Source: UBA2266 sp964406945
Lineage (GTDB): Bacteria > Planctomycetota > Phycisphaerae > Sedimentisphaerales > Anaerobacaceae
Direction of reading: 5' to 3'
NCBI GenBank assembly: GCA_964406945.1
Contig: CAYOTO010000010.1
Coordinates: forward strand, 23,609-87,608
Length of the DNA stretch: 64,000 nt
Part shown: piece by piece, positions 16,949-27,100 of the stretch
Layout: each line of letters opens with the position of its first letter
Position numbering within the stretch: the first letter of the stretch is position 1
The notes under the pieces: model-generated
Told to the model about the DNA's origin: nothing
The model's database searches: none
Seen by the model: only the letters and a program-made list of their open reading frames with translations
Translations under genes and position numbers: made by a program

Positions 16949-18292
16949 TCAGCCGTTAATAACCGCGATACGCGAAACCTTCTTGCCGCTCTTTGTAATT
17001 GCTATCATCGAAGATGCCCGGGCTACCCCGCAGACGGCCGATACCTTGATCGTAAAGACCGTGCTCTTGAAAGTAATGTACGGCTCGCACTTGCTCAGCG
17101 GCAGCGAATAGCTGAACAGCGCATCGCCCAGGTCCTTCATATCCTTGAAAGGCTTTATCCGTCTTCGTTCTATTATTATGCTCGCGATATCCCGGGCGTC
17201 GCCGCCGAAGGTAAACGCCGCCTCCAGCACGTGCCGCGGAGCCGTATTGACATTCACCTTGCGGGTCGCCCACAGACCGAGGTACTTCTTCGGCGTCTCG
17301 CCCTTGCGCAGGCGCTCGGACTGGGTCGCGAAAAGTTCCATGTTTATCAGCGGGCTGTGCAGCAGCCGCCCGAAATCGGATTGCTGTCTGCTTATCTGGT
17401 CCTCAGCGCTTATGGTCTTTTTGGTGGTCCGGGTCCTGGTAACCCTGCTCGAGCGCCTCGCAGAACTCTTGCTTGCCGAACTCGAACCCACGGGCACCTT
17501 GACCAGTTTTGTTATCGGTTTGAATTCCAGCTTGAACGGCCGCAGAAACGCGACCTCCGCCAATTGCTCCCGGAGCCGGTTGATGTTGTCCGAATCCATG
17601 TGCATCCATTCGCAGAAGACCTGGAAACTGGCGTCGGCCTCGCGGATAATTTCCTCGTCTTCGACCATCGCCCAGCCCAGAGGGTATTTGGCGTTTTCGT
17701 CTTCGATTTCGATCGTGACCGTGGCGTCGCCTATTTCGAACTCGCTTTTTTCGGTAACCTGCGGCCAGGGCGGACCGTAAGGACCCCGGACCTGCTCCTG
17801 GTCCGAATCGTCCGAACCTGCCCCGCTGAAGCCGGCGAACGAATTCGAATCCTCGAACCGGGCAAAGTTGGAATCGGCGTACTCGCTGTCGGCGAATGTT
17901 TCGGCCGCATCAAGCGAAAGATCCGGCGCTTCCCAGCCTTCCAGATTGGGATCATTAACGTCCTGCTGCATCTGCTGATCCAGCAGGCCGTACTGTGCCA
18001 GCATGTACTGATACTGCTCTTCGCTCATCGCAAACAGATCGGAAAAATCCGGCTCGTTCGGCCGCTCGACCAACTGAGCATCGATGTCCTCCAGAGTCGC
18101 CAGGGCGTAACGGACCGCCGAATCGCACGCGTACCGGGCCTTGGTGTAGTCCACCATGTAATCGTCCCGGTGCTTCTGCGTCGCGACGCGCGAAGTCAGC
18201 GTACAGGCCACCACCGACAGCACCACCAGCAGAACCAGCGTTACCATCAGCACCATGCCGCGGCGTTCGTTATTTTGCCCTGTTAAGTTCAT
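16949..18292 (-). CDS. gspK: Type II secretion minor pseudopilin, GspK-like
   Basis: A 447-residue minor pseudopilin. A short basic leader (NNERRG) precedes a hydrophobic helix MVLMVTLVLLVVLSVVA that lacks the Glu at position 5, which is the known hallmark of GspK at the pseudopilus tip. The globular domain is large, with an acidic stretch at about 110-160 and a helix-hairpin-helix-like C-terminal part (KVNVNTAPRHVLEAAF near 350, a typical GspK segment). A Ser/Arg/Thr-rich patch near 275-295 is unusual. Its start overlaps the end of gspJ by 23 bp, indicating translational coupling. Confidence 0.85.
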   Translation of the reverse strand: MNLTGQNNERRGMVLMVTLVLLVVLSVVACTLTSRVATQKHRDDYMVDYTKARYACDSAVRYALATLEDIDAQLVERPNEPDFSDLFAMSEEQYQYMLAQYGLLDQQMQQDVNDPNLEGWEAPDLSLDAAETFADSEYADSNFARFEDSNSFAGFSGAGSDDSDQEQVRGPYGPPWPQVTEKSEFEIGDATVTIEIEDENAKYPLGWAMVEDEEIIREADASFQVFCEWMHMDSDNINRLREQLAEVAFLRPFKLEFKPITKLVKVPVGSSSASKSSARRSSRVTRTRTTKKTISAEDQISRQQSDFGRLLHSPLINMELFATQSERLRKGETPKKYLGLWATRKVNVNTAPRHVLEAAFTFGGDARDIASIIIERRRIKPFKDMKDLGDALFSYSLPLSKCEPYITFKSTVFTIKVSAVCGVARASSMIAITKSGKKVSRIAVING

Positions 18293-19148
18293 TCAAAAAC
18301 TCTTCGGGAGTCTTGCCGGAATCATCCTCCGCTGGCATATCATCATTAATCGCGTCGTCGTCCATGAACTCGGGTTCTTCCATCATGCTATTCGGATCGT
18401 TCGGATCGACCCCGGATTCGAGATCGTATTCGGTCGGCACGAACCGGTAACTTATCTTTCGCGTTCGGTCTATCGCTATCGTACGCGATATCTTTTCAGA
18501 TTCGGGAACGTCCAGCGTGCCGTCGACTGTCTCGAACGGCTCGGCAAACGACAGAGTCACCCTTACCCCGGGGGGCAGATTCGGATTAGTCCACGAATCC
18601 TGATACTGATCGTTGCCTCTGGGCACTTCGATTTTGAAGTATGTCAGGCCGCGGCAAAGCGGAATCAACGGATAGTTCGCCTCCCATTGGGCCCGCTGAG
18701 CGTCGAGCAGCTTATCCTCGAAAACCAGCCCGCTGTGGCCGCGATAGAGAACCATCGAGCCACTGTTGTGCTCGAAATCGTAGCCGCTCTGCCAGACAAT
18801 TTCCTCCAGCACCGTTTCCTTGTCTTCGGGATTGGTAGCGTTAACGTTCGTTATCGTCTTGATGATCGAAAGCTGCGACTTCTGAAAGCCCTCCTCGTAT
18901 TTGTTTTGAATGGTCAGCTTTATTTCGGGACCGCTGGAAATCAGCTTGTCCAGATCTTCGGCGATCTTCTGCAGGACTTCCGAGGGCACCTGCGTGCGGT
19001 CGAGTTTGCGATTGATAGCCGCCACCGAATCCTGAGTGCGGCGATAGACGCTCAGCACAGCGATCAGCGTCATCGAACCGATCACCACAATCGCCAGCAT
19101 CTCGACCAGCGAAAAGCCTGTTTTCAGTTGTCGCCTTTTTGCGGCCAT
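18270..19148 (-). CDS. gspJ: Type II secretion minor pseudopilin, GspJ-like
   Basis: A 292-residue prepilin-like protein. The leader MAAKRRQLKTG is followed by FSLVEMLAIVVIGSMTLIAVL, a class III signal with cleavage after Gly and Glu at position 5. The globular domain contains the beta-strand pattern of GspJ-type minor pseudopilins and ends in an acidic, Asp/Pro/Asn-rich tail (about residues 240-280). The open frame extends upstream to 19316, but the ATG at 19148 puts the prepilin leader at the usual distance. The order gspI-J-K supports the assignment over other prepilins. Confidence 0.78.
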   Translation of the reverse strand: MAAKRRQLKTGFSLVEMLAIVVIGSMTLIAVLSVYRRTQDSVAAINRKLDRTQVPSEVLQKIAEDLDKLISSGPEIKLTIQNKYEEGFQKSQLSIIKTITNVNATNPEDKETVLEEIVWQSGYDFEHNSGSMVLYRGHSGLVFEDKLLDAQRAQWEANYPLIPLCRGLTYFKIEVPRGNDQYQDSWTNPNLPPGVRVTLSFAEPFETVDGTLDVPESEKISRTIAIDRTRKISYRFVPTEYDLESGVDPNDPNSMMEEPEFMDDDAINDDMPAEDDSGKTPEEFLNELNRAK

Positions 19149-19176
19149 TTTCAATTTGCCTGTGCAGCCTGCTGTG

Positions 19177-19959
19177 TCAAAGCTTGCCGTTATCCCGCAG
19201 CCACTGCAGTATTTCTTCCAGGGGCATATTCTCGTTGCCCGGTCTTTCCCACGGGTACTGACTGCTTTCACTTGCGCCGCGGTTTCGTCCGCGTCTGTTG
19301 TTGCGGCCTGAGTCATCTCGATTTCTGTTGTTCCTGTTCGTATCGGACTTGCCGTCTCGATTCGTGCCGCTCTCGTCGATTCCCGAACGCTGCTGCGAAC
19401 CGTCGGAGCCGCTCTCGGCGGTTCCCTGGTCCTGGGGCAGTGTGTCCGGAACTCCGTCGCCGTCGGTGTCGATTCCGCCTTCGGCCTCGAGCAGAGCCTT
19501 CTGCTTTTCCTCCTCCTCGAGAATCTGCATCAACTGCTGTTTATTCACATTCGTAATCCAGTGCGTCAATTCCACGTCCTGAAGCACGTCGTTCGAGTCG
19601 GTATACTCGGCCAGACAGACCGCCTGCACCCACATCCGGTTCGTCACCGGTTCGTAAAACGACTCGACCGTAGTTTCCCATGTTATTTCCGGATATTTTT
19701 CGCTCTGACCGAATTCCACGCCGTCCTTCACCGAATTCGAAGACAGCAGCGTCTCCATATTCTCGCGGGCGACCTCCAGCGCCTTCATTCGCACCGAAGT
19801 ATCGGCCGCGGCGCTCATGCAGCGTTTGACGACCATCAGAACGCTCGAGCAGAGAATCGCAAGGATGGCCAGCGACGTAACCACTTCCATGAGCGTAAAG
19901 CCGCCGCCGACCCGTCCGGGCCTGCATGCGTCGGCGTTATGTACGTATGAAACTCGCAT
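19177..19959 (-). CDS. gspI: Type II secretion minor pseudopilin, GspI-like, with long hydrophilic tail
   Basis: A 260-residue pseudopilin. The prepilin site GGG/FTLMEVVTSLAILAI begins near residue 18 after the ATG at 19959. Residues about 20-150 are the pseudopilin domain. GspI is usually about 120-130 residues, but here a further 110 residues follow: a coiled-coil-like Glu/Lys segment, a DTDGDGVPDTLP motif resembling a thrombospondin type 3 calcium loop, then a low-complexity Asn/Arg/Ser/Asp stretch. The tail could bind calcium or interact at the pseudopilus tip; this is inference. It lies 28 bp before gspJ and 14 bp after gspH. Confidence 0.72.
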   Translation of the reverse strand: MRVSYVHNADACRPGRVGGGFTLMEVVTSLAILAILCSSVLMVVKRCMSAAADTSVRMKALEVARENMETLLSSNSVKDGVEFGQSEKYPEITWETTVESFYEPVTNRMWVQAVCLAEYTDSNDVLQDVELTHWITNVNKQQLMQILEEEEKQKALLEAEGGIDTDGDGVPDTLPQDQGTAESGSDGSQQRSGIDESGTNRDGKSDTNRNNRNRDDSGRNNRRGRNRGASESSQYPWERPGNENMPLEEILQWLRDNGKL

Positions 19960-19973
19960 ATCCCTGCTATTTT

Positions 19974-20522
19974 TCAAAACATGACTTCTTCGGCGGTTCT
20001 GGGCGTCAGCAGCCCGGCGTCGCCCTTGACCAGCGACACTATCGGGCTTATGCGGTTGACCACTATCGACCACGGCTGTTCGTTTTTGTCTATAAGCACC
20101 ACCTTGCCGCCGTATTGCCAGCCGCCGTGGCCGGCCCGGAATTTCGCACGCGAATCGTTAGTAAAATCGCCATCGTCGAATTCCACAAACGATATCCAGC
20201 AGTTCTCGCCGAGGTCGCCCTTGACGATAATCTCCTCTTCGAGAACCTCGGTCAGATCAGGGTTCTTTATCTCCCGCATCAGATAGCTCTGTTCGGGAAT
20301 ATCGAGTATGACCTCGAAGCGACGCTCGCTCTGAGCCGCCGCGGACGAGGCCATCTGAAACGCCTTCAGAAGTTTTTGAACCTTCATCTCGAACGTCTTG
20401 TCCCGCACCTCTTCCACGAGGTTCAACACGGGAATCAAAAGCAAAAGCGAGACCAGGGCCACAACCACCATGATCTCGGCAAGCGTGAAACCGCTTCTGA
20501 ACTTTTGCTCCGCGGGCGTCAT
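19974..20522 (-). CDS. gspH: Type II secretion pseudopilin, GspH-like
   Basis: A 182-residue prepilin-like protein with leader MTPAEQKFRSG and helix FTLAEIMVVVALVSLLLLI (cleavage after Gly, Glu at position 5). The remaining 150 residues are mostly beta strands, consistent with a minor pseudopilin of the GspH type. It lies between gspG and gspI, the classical position, with a 22-bp gap to gspG. Sequence conservation outside the leader is low, so the letter assignment rests on gene order. Confidence 0.75.
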   Translation of the reverse strand: MTPAEQKFRSGFTLAEIMVVVALVSLLLLIPVLNLVEEVRDKTFEMKVQKLLKAFQMASSAAAQSERRFEVILDIPEQSYLMREIKNPDLTEVLEEEIIVKGDLGENCWISFVEFDDGDFTNDSRAKFRAGHGGWQYGGKVVLIDKNEQPWSIVVNRISPIVSLVKGDAGLLTPRTAEEVMF

Positions 20523-20544
20523 ATATTCGAATTCCCCGGCTCTT

Positions 20545-20982
20545 TTAGTATATTTCAGTGCTTCTCAAGTCGGCATTCTCGCCTTCGCCGCCTTCCTGGC
20601 CGTCGGCGCCGTAGCTTATTATCTCGTAAGGACTGTTCTCGGCGAAACGTATATAGACAAACTCATTGCCCCACGCATCTTTGGGAACATTCCTGCTCTT
20701 CAGATATCCGCCCTCCGGATAATTCTCGACGTCCGAAGGCTGCTCAACCAGCGCCATCAGTCCCTCCTCCTCTGTCGGATAGCGGCTGGTGTCCATATAA
20801 AACGATGTTACCGCTTCATCCAGCGTCCTGAGGCTGGCCTTGGTTGTTGTCTCCTTGGCCTGGCCGACTTTGCCCATGAAATTCGTCGCCACCATCGCGG
20901 CAAGCAGGCCGATGATCACGACCACCGCCATAACTTCGACGATTGTAAAGCCCCGCCGGGCGTTTCTCCTTTTGGCTGACAT
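20545..20982 (-). CDS. gspG: Type II secretion major pseudopilin GspG
   Basis: A 145-residue major pseudopilin, the subunit polymerised into the piston-like pseudopilus. The leader MSAKRRNARRG precedes FTIVEVMAVVVIIGLLAAMV. The globular domain shows the strongly conserved GspG features RYPTEEEGL and the KDAWGNEFVYI segment with its calcium-site region, ending in SYGADGQEGG. The ATG at 20982 has AAGGAG seven bases upstream; the longer open frame to 21033 is not needed. Its stop lies 22 bp before gspH. Confidence 0.95.
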   Translation of the reverse strand: MSAKRRNARRGFTIVEVMAVVVIIGLLAAMVATNFMGKVGQAKETTTKASLRTLDEAVTSFYMDTSRYPTEEEGLMALVEQPSDVENYPEGGYLKSRNVPKDAWGNEFVYIRFAENSPYEIISYGADGQEGGEGENADLRSTEIY

Positions 20983-21062
20983 TGCTTTTCTCCTTACTAT
21001 CACTTCTTCTGATTCAGTCCAACTCATACTCAATTACGATACATATAATACAATGTGCGATC

Positions 21063-22283
21063 TTACAGTTGCGATGTCGAGAACTGTATGATCGGCACCA
21101 GTGTTGCATAGGCTATAATGCCGATTATCGCCGCCATTACGATGATTATCAGCGGCTCGAAAGCGGCGCCAAGCCGCTCGATAACCACGTCCGTAGACGC
21201 CTCCAGATCGTCGCTGATATTCTTGAGCATGGTCTCCAGTTCGCCGCTTTTTTCACCCACGGCGACCATGTGCGCGATTGCCGGGTCTATAACCCCGCTG
21301 TCGCGCAGCGGCGTGGCTATATCCGCCCCGGAAAGAATCCGCTCACGGGCGTTCCGAAGCGCCTGCTTCATCAGAACATTGCCCGTGGTCTCTGAAACCA
21401 CCCGCAGCGATTCGGCCATCGGCAGCCCCGAACGCAGCAGCGTCGACAACGTGGATGCAAACCGCGCTACGACCCTCTGTTTGAACAGTGGACCGAAAAC
21501 CGGAAGTCCCAGCAGGAACCTGTCGCGCAGATAAGCGCCCCGTTCGGTCTTGAAGAACTTTCGCAGCATGCTCGTTATGACCAGGAAGCCGAATATGATA
21601 AGAATCAGCCACGGACTGGTAAGTACGTAGCCGACGTTCATGAGCTGTTTTGTAAGCCACGGCAATTCCATCCCGGCGGATTTGATCTGCTCGCCGATTG
21701 TCGGAATAACCTTGGTCGTCAGGATCAGAATCGCCCCGAACATGAAAATCGTAACGACGATCGGATAAACCATCGCCGTGATGACCTTCGATTCGACCCG
21801 CTGACGTTTCTCCATGAAATTCGCGATCGTAGCCAGACTGTCGCCCATCGTACCTGTAACCTCACCGACCTTGACCATGCTCACGAATATCACATCGAAG
21901 TAATTGTCGTAGTCTTTCAGGGCGTCCGTAAACGACTCGCCGGTCACCACCCGGTCGCGAATATCGCTCAGGGCGTGTTTTAGTTTGGGATCCGAGACCT
22001 GCAGCGTCATGACCGAAAGCGCCTCGGTCAGCTTTATACCGGAATTGAGGAGCGTGGCCAACTGCTTGGCGACCTCGATAACCTGTGACTTCTTTGGTCT
22101 GGACAGACCCGAAAAAACATCCTTCAGATTCAGTTGCCTCTCCGAGTTGGATTCGACAACGCTGGTCGGATGTATACTCCGCGCACGAAGCTGCTTCCTG
22201 GCGGCATACGGACTCTCAGCCGCAATCGACCCCTTCGTCTTACGCCCCGTAGGAGCTATAGCAGTATACTCATACCTCGGCAT
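21063..22283 (-). CDS. gspF: Type II secretion inner-membrane platform protein GspF
   Basis: A 406-residue polytopic membrane protein with the two repeated GspF/PilC domains (about residues 70-190 and 270-390), each a helical cytoplasmic bundle followed by membrane spans. Visible signatures are the N-terminal YEYTAIAPTGRKTKG, LATLLNSGIKLTEAL near 70 and STLLRSGLPMAESL near 277. GspF connects the GspE ATPase to pseudopilus assembly. The length matches the family. It sits between gspE (93 bp upstream) and gspG (about 80 bp downstream). Confidence 0.95.
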   Translation of the reverse strand: MPRYEYTAIAPTGRKTKGSIAAESPYAARKQLRARSIHPTSVVESNSERQLNLKDVFSGLSRPKKSQVIEVAKQLATLLNSGIKLTEALSVMTLQVSDPKLKHALSDIRDRVVTGESFTDALKDYDNYFDVIFVSMVKVGEVTGTMGDSLATIANFMEKRQRVESKVITAMVYPIVVTIFMFGAILILTTKVIPTIGEQIKSAGMELPWLTKQLMNVGYVLTSPWLILIIFGFLVITSMLRKFFKTERGAYLRDRFLLGLPVFGPLFKQRVVARFASTLSTLLRSGLPMAESLRVVSETTGNVLMKQALRNARERILSGADIATPLRDSGVIDPAIAHMVAVGEKSGELETMLKNISDDLEASTDVVIERLGAAFEPLIIIVMAAIIGIIAYATLVPIIQFSTSQL

Positions 22284-22376
22284 CCGTTACCCGCTCAATT
22301 CTCTTGCTGCGCTTTGCACGGTCTTTCTCGAAGCCGCGAAAACCGCTTCACTAACTATTAAATATACCTGTTAAAC

Positions 22377-24071
22377 CTAAACTACGTCCGCCTGCGAGAC
22401 TCTCAGCACTTCCGAAATCGTCGTAGTTCCGGCGGCAACTTTCCGCGCCCCGTCCATACGCAGGGTCTGCATTCCGTTTTTCAGCGCCTCGCGTTTGATC
22501 GCCCCGGCCGTTTCTCTCTTATAGATCAGCTCCTGAATGTCGTCGGTTATCAGCAGCAGCTCGTAAATGCCGGTTCGCCCGCGATAGCCCGTATGGAAAC
22601 ACCGCTCACAGCCGGCGCCCTTATAGAATTTCGTATCGCCCTCTACATCCAACCCCAACTGCCTCAACTCGTTCGGCGCCGGATCGTAGGATTCCCGACA
22701 CTCGTCGCATATTCTTCTTACAAGTCGCTGAGCCAGTATCGCAATCAGCGAAGAACTCGCAAGATACGGCTCCACGCCCAGGTCCAGCAATCGGCTGACC
22801 GCGCCGGCCGAGTCGTTGGTGTGAAGCGTACTGAAAACAAGGTGACCCGTCAAGGACGACTGGATCGCCATCCGCGCGGTCTCGATATCACGAACCTCGC
22901 CGACCATGATCACATCCGGGTCCTGACGAAGCACGTGCCTCAGCGACGTCGCAAAAGTCATGCCCTTCTTCGTCGCCACCTGAATCTGACTGATCCCTTC
23001 GAGCTGGTACTCGATCGGGTCCTCGATGGTCAGCACGTTCTTCTCGGAAGAGTTGATCCTGTTGAGCGATGCGTAAAGGGTGGTGCTTTTACCGCTGCCG
23101 GTCGGTCCTGTAACGAAGATAACCCCGTGCGACCTGTGCAGCAGCGTATCGAACTTCGTAAGATCGTCCTTCCACATCCCCAGTTCGTTCAAGTCGAAAA
23201 TGCCGGTGCTCTTGTCCAGCAGACGCAGCACGGCCCGCTCGCCGAAACTCGTCGGCACGGTGCTCACACGCAAATCGACCTCGCGCTGGCCCAGGCGAAC
23301 GCTGCATCGACCGTCCTGCGGCATACGCCGCTCGGCGATGTCCATCGAAGCCATAACCTTGATACGCGATATCACCAGCGGAAGAACGTTGCGATTCAAA
23401 CTAAGAACATCGTAAAGAATGCCGTCGATCCGGTAACGGATCTGGATTCTTGTTTCGTAGGGATGAACGTGAATATCGCTGGCCCGCAACTGCAGAGCGC
23501 GAAACAGCACGTCGTTGACCAGCCGGATAACCGGAGGCCTGTTCACCACGTCCAGAAGGTCGTCGGAAGTCGAGACCTCGTCCACAAGCTGGTCGAGATT
23601 CTGCTGATCCAGTTCCTCGGCCACTTCCTCGATAACCGTGGATCGCTGCTCGTACGCCGTATCGATAACCGACGTTATAGCCGTACGCGTAGACACCGCC
23701 GGCTTTACCGGCATTCCCGTCATCTTCGAGACATTGTCCAGAAGGTCCGCATCCAGCGGCTTGGACATTACGACCGTCAACTCCCCGTTGCTCTGCTCCT
23801 GTTTTATACCGATTAGATAATGATGCTGGGCGTAAGTGGCCGGAACGTTCTCGACGAACTCCTCCGGAACCGCTTTCTCGGGAATATCTTCCAGGTATTC
23901 CCAGCCCAGCGCCTCGGCGAACAGCTTCAATACTACATCTTCGGTAAAAAACGGACACGCCAGCAACGCCTCGTCAAGACGCCGACCGGCGCTCTCGGCG
24001 AGAACTCTCTCGAGTTGCTCAAGGTCGATTAAATCGGTCCGTCTGGCGGTCTGTACCAACAACTCTTTCAT
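22377..24071 (-). CDS. gspE: Type II secretion ATPase GspE
   Basis: A 564-residue cytoplasmic hexameric ATPase that drives pseudopilus extension. An N-terminal N1E/MshEN-like domain (residues 1-150) precedes the N2E domain and the RecA-like core. Walker A is GPTGSGKST at 322-330, followed by the Asp box and Walker B region (PDVIMVGEVRD near 390) and the His box. A tetracysteine zinc motif (CDEC with CERC, about residues 470-510) is present as in GspE of proteobacteria. The ATG at 24071 is the only reasonable start. gspD lies 128 bp upstream. Confidence 0.95.
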   Translation of the reverse strand: MKELLVQTARRTDLIDLEQLERVLAESAGRRLDEALLACPFFTEDVVLKLFAEALGWEYLEDIPEKAVPEEFVENVPATYAQHHYLIGIKQEQSNGELTVVMSKPLDADLLDNVSKMTGMPVKPAVSTRTAITSVIDTAYEQRSTVIEEVAEELDQQNLDQLVDEVSTSDDLLDVVNRPPVIRLVNDVLFRALQLRASDIHVHPYETRIQIRYRIDGILYDVLSLNRNVLPLVISRIKVMASMDIAERRMPQDGRCSVRLGQREVDLRVSTVPTSFGERAVLRLLDKSTGIFDLNELGMWKDDLTKFDTLLHRSHGVIFVTGPTGSGKSTTLYASLNRINSSEKNVLTIEDPIEYQLEGISQIQVATKKGMTFATSLRHVLRQDPDVIMVGEVRDIETARMAIQSSLTGHLVFSTLHTNDSAGAVSRLLDLGVEPYLASSSLIAILAQRLVRRICDECRESYDPAPNELRQLGLDVEGDTKFYKGAGCERCFHTGYRGRTGIYELLLITDDIQELIYKRETAGAIKREALKNGMQTLRMDGARKVAAGTTTISEVLRVSQADVV

Positions 24072-24143
24072 ATCAAACTACTTCTAAACGCCCGTTATCG
24101 GCTTATTTTCGCCGCCGATCCCCAACAGCGACAATCAAAATCC

Positions 24144-24161
24144 ATCAGCCCCAAGGCTGAT
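24144..24161 (-). other. Hairpin between gspD and gspE
   Basis: A perfect 7-bp inverted repeat (ATCAGCC/GGCTGAT) with a 4-base loop lies in the 128-bp gap between gspD and gspE. On the minus strand it is followed by GGATTTTGATT. It could reduce downstream expression or protect the gspD 3' end; the T-rich tail is too weak to call it a terminator. Confidence 0.35.
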
Positions 24162-24199
24162 TACACAGCTTTGCGTTCTAAGTTTTACGCTTTGCATTT

Positions 24200-27100
24200 C
24201 TAATTTATATCCCCGAGCACTTTAACCGGCTCCATCGGCTTGGAATCGAGACCCGGCCAGTCCTGCTTTTGCTGGAACATCCTTTCGGCCTCTTCGAATG
24301 CCTCGCGATTCTCTCTGGATATCTTCTCCAGGTTCGCCATTCCGCTCGTCTCATCCGGCCGCAGTATATTTGCTCTCACAAAGATATACAGCTTGTTTGC
24401 CTTATCGCTGTTGCTAACACCGCTGAACAAACCGCCAACAAGCGGAATATCGCCCAGCAGCGGAACCTTACCGCGGTTCTTCGTCTGGTTAAGCTTCGTG
24501 AGACCGCCGAGGATAATCGTACTGCCGTCCGGCACCGTCACGACCGTGGTAACCTGGCTGGTCCGGTAGTCCGGCGGAGCATCCTGCTTCTTCTCGAAAT
24601 CTTCACGCGTCATGTCTATCTCGAGCCTGAGAAGATCGCCCTCGCTGATGTTCGGCGTAATCGACAACTCGATCTTGGCCGGGTATTCGGTCCACTTGCT
24701 GCTGGTAACCGGAACGCCCTGATCCGTATAGACCGTCGTATCTTCCTGGACGTAGGTCTTCTCGTTCGTACTGATAACACCCTGCTCATTGTCGTTTACC
24801 AGCACCTTTGGCTGGGCCAGGATTCGACCGTAATCCTTGCGGTCCATCGCCGTGAACAGCGCCTGAATCTTCTCCGAACCGTAAAAGCCCGTAGTCGATC
24901 CGCTGCCGCCTACATTCCAGCCGCCCTCGAGAATCGTATCCGTACTCTTGAGAAGGCTGTCCACGCCTATTATCTGATTGCCCGCGACCGCGTGCTGGGC
25001 GTTGGCGATGATATTAAGGTCGTATTCGAACAGATCGTTTCGCGTAATCTCGACCAGCGCCACGTCGATAAGAACCTGCGGACGCCGCTTGTCCAACTGC
25101 TCGATCAGATTCGCTATCCATTCCTGGTTCTTCTTGCTGGCATAGACAATCAGGCTGAAGGTATTCTCATCCGGCACGATGACGATCGTATCCTCCTGCC
25201 TTTGAACCACCTTCTCGACCTTGCCTTCCTTGTCCTGAATAGTCTCCTTAACCAGTTGCTCCAATACGCCGGCCAGATCTTCGGGCTTTTGATTCTCCAG
25301 CGGATAGATTTTATAGGGAATCTCGCCCTCGTCGGTCTCCTGGTCGATGTAAGCCAGAATGGCCGCCATCTGATTGTGCTGCTCGTCGGTCGCATTGACC
25401 AGAAGCGAATTGGTCGCCTCGATCACTACGACCTGCGGCTCCTCGACCAGGGCATCCGCCGTGGCCGACATACCGCTGCTCGGCGTCGTCCGGCTGGGTC
25501 CGGAGTTGTTCGGAGCGGTCGTCCGCCCGGCCGTAGTGGAAGTCGAACTGCTCGTCGAACTGCCGTAACGATTGCTTCCATAACCGCCCGAACCGCTGAT
25601 TATTCCCAGCTCGGACATCTTCTTGCGAACCTCTTCGGCGTCCACGTGTTTGATCTTGTACAGCTTCATGTGGCGAAGGTCCTGCTGCGCCACGTCAAGC
25701 GTATCGATCAACTGCTCGACTATCTCCAACTGCTCGGCATTGCCGATCATAAGGATTCGGTTCGTTCGCTCGTCAGCATCGAGAAATACCGCGTCCGGCG
25801 CGGTGGGGGCACTGGCGCCGCCGGAACGACTTGCCTCGGCTCTTCTGGCGGCCGCTTCGCGAGCCAGTCTGGCCCGCCGCATCGCCTCGGTCTCTCCGGC
25901 AGGCGCCGCCGTGGTCGTGGAACTGACCGACACCGAGACAGTAACTTCACCCAACTGCTCGGCCAGCGATTTAACCGTCGGAGCCAGCGATTTGGCCATC
26001 GTGTACTGCAACTGCCTGTAGCGGAACTCCCTGGGCTTGCCCGGCTTGTCGATCATGGCAAGAAGCTGCTCGATGCGGTTCATACGATACGCGTAACCGG
26101 TCACAATCAGCGTCTGATTCTCCGGCAGATCGGAAATGGTAACACCCAGCTTCATCGTCGTAAGCAGGTTCTTGGCGCTGCTGGTCTCGATGTGCTGCAG
26201 CTTGAAAACACGCGTGATAACCACATCACCGTGCCTGACCTTGCCGCCTTCGACCATCAGCATCGGGTCGATAACGCCGATATCCGCCTGCTTGACAACC
26301 GTAACGACGTTTCCGACCCGGCTCATAGCCAGGCCTTTGAACTTCAGAACCGACTCCAGCAGCGGATACAGGTCCTTGACCTGCAGATTGCCGCGGAGCT
26401 TGCCCTGCAGCTTCAGCGTCACCTCTCCGGCGGCCGCGATGTCCTTCGGTTCGTACATATAGTCCAGATTCATGTACTCGCCCACCAGGCCCATAAGCGA
26501 CTCGACGGACATCTTATCCGGCAGAGTTACCTTCAAAGGATTGTTGCCGCCGGTCGGATCATCCGGCTTGTAACTGTTCTCGTCGCTAACCATCTCGGCC
26601 GGCGTTTTTGTCTTGGCCTGATTCGACGTGCTGCTCAGGTCGATCGTCTTGCTCTGCGGCCGCTCAATTTTAGCGGCCTGGCCGGTATTCGCATCCGGCC
26701 CAGGCGCAGGAGCCTTCTCGGTCGTTTCGAGATCCGCCTTGCTGATATCGGGCCTCGTCGCCGGCTCATTGGGCTCGACCGTTTCATTGACCGTGGCCGG
26801 TTCTGCGGGCTCGGGCTTGTTCGGCGCGGCCGGCTCGATCGGCTCGGGCAGCTCGATGTCGATCATCTCGCCCTCTTTCCTGGGCGCATCGGCCAGATTG
26901 CCGTCCTCGAGCAGAGCCGCCATCGCCGCCATCGCATCCTTCTCGGCATCACTGCCGCCGCCCGCCTCATCCTCAGACTCTCTCTCGATTGGGTTGGCGG
27001 CTTTATTCGGCTCAACAAGCTTATTTTGCGGCGCATTCGAATCAGACGTTTGCGTAGATTCCATTGCGGCCGAATTGTCCTGTTCGGCTTCGGTATCTGC

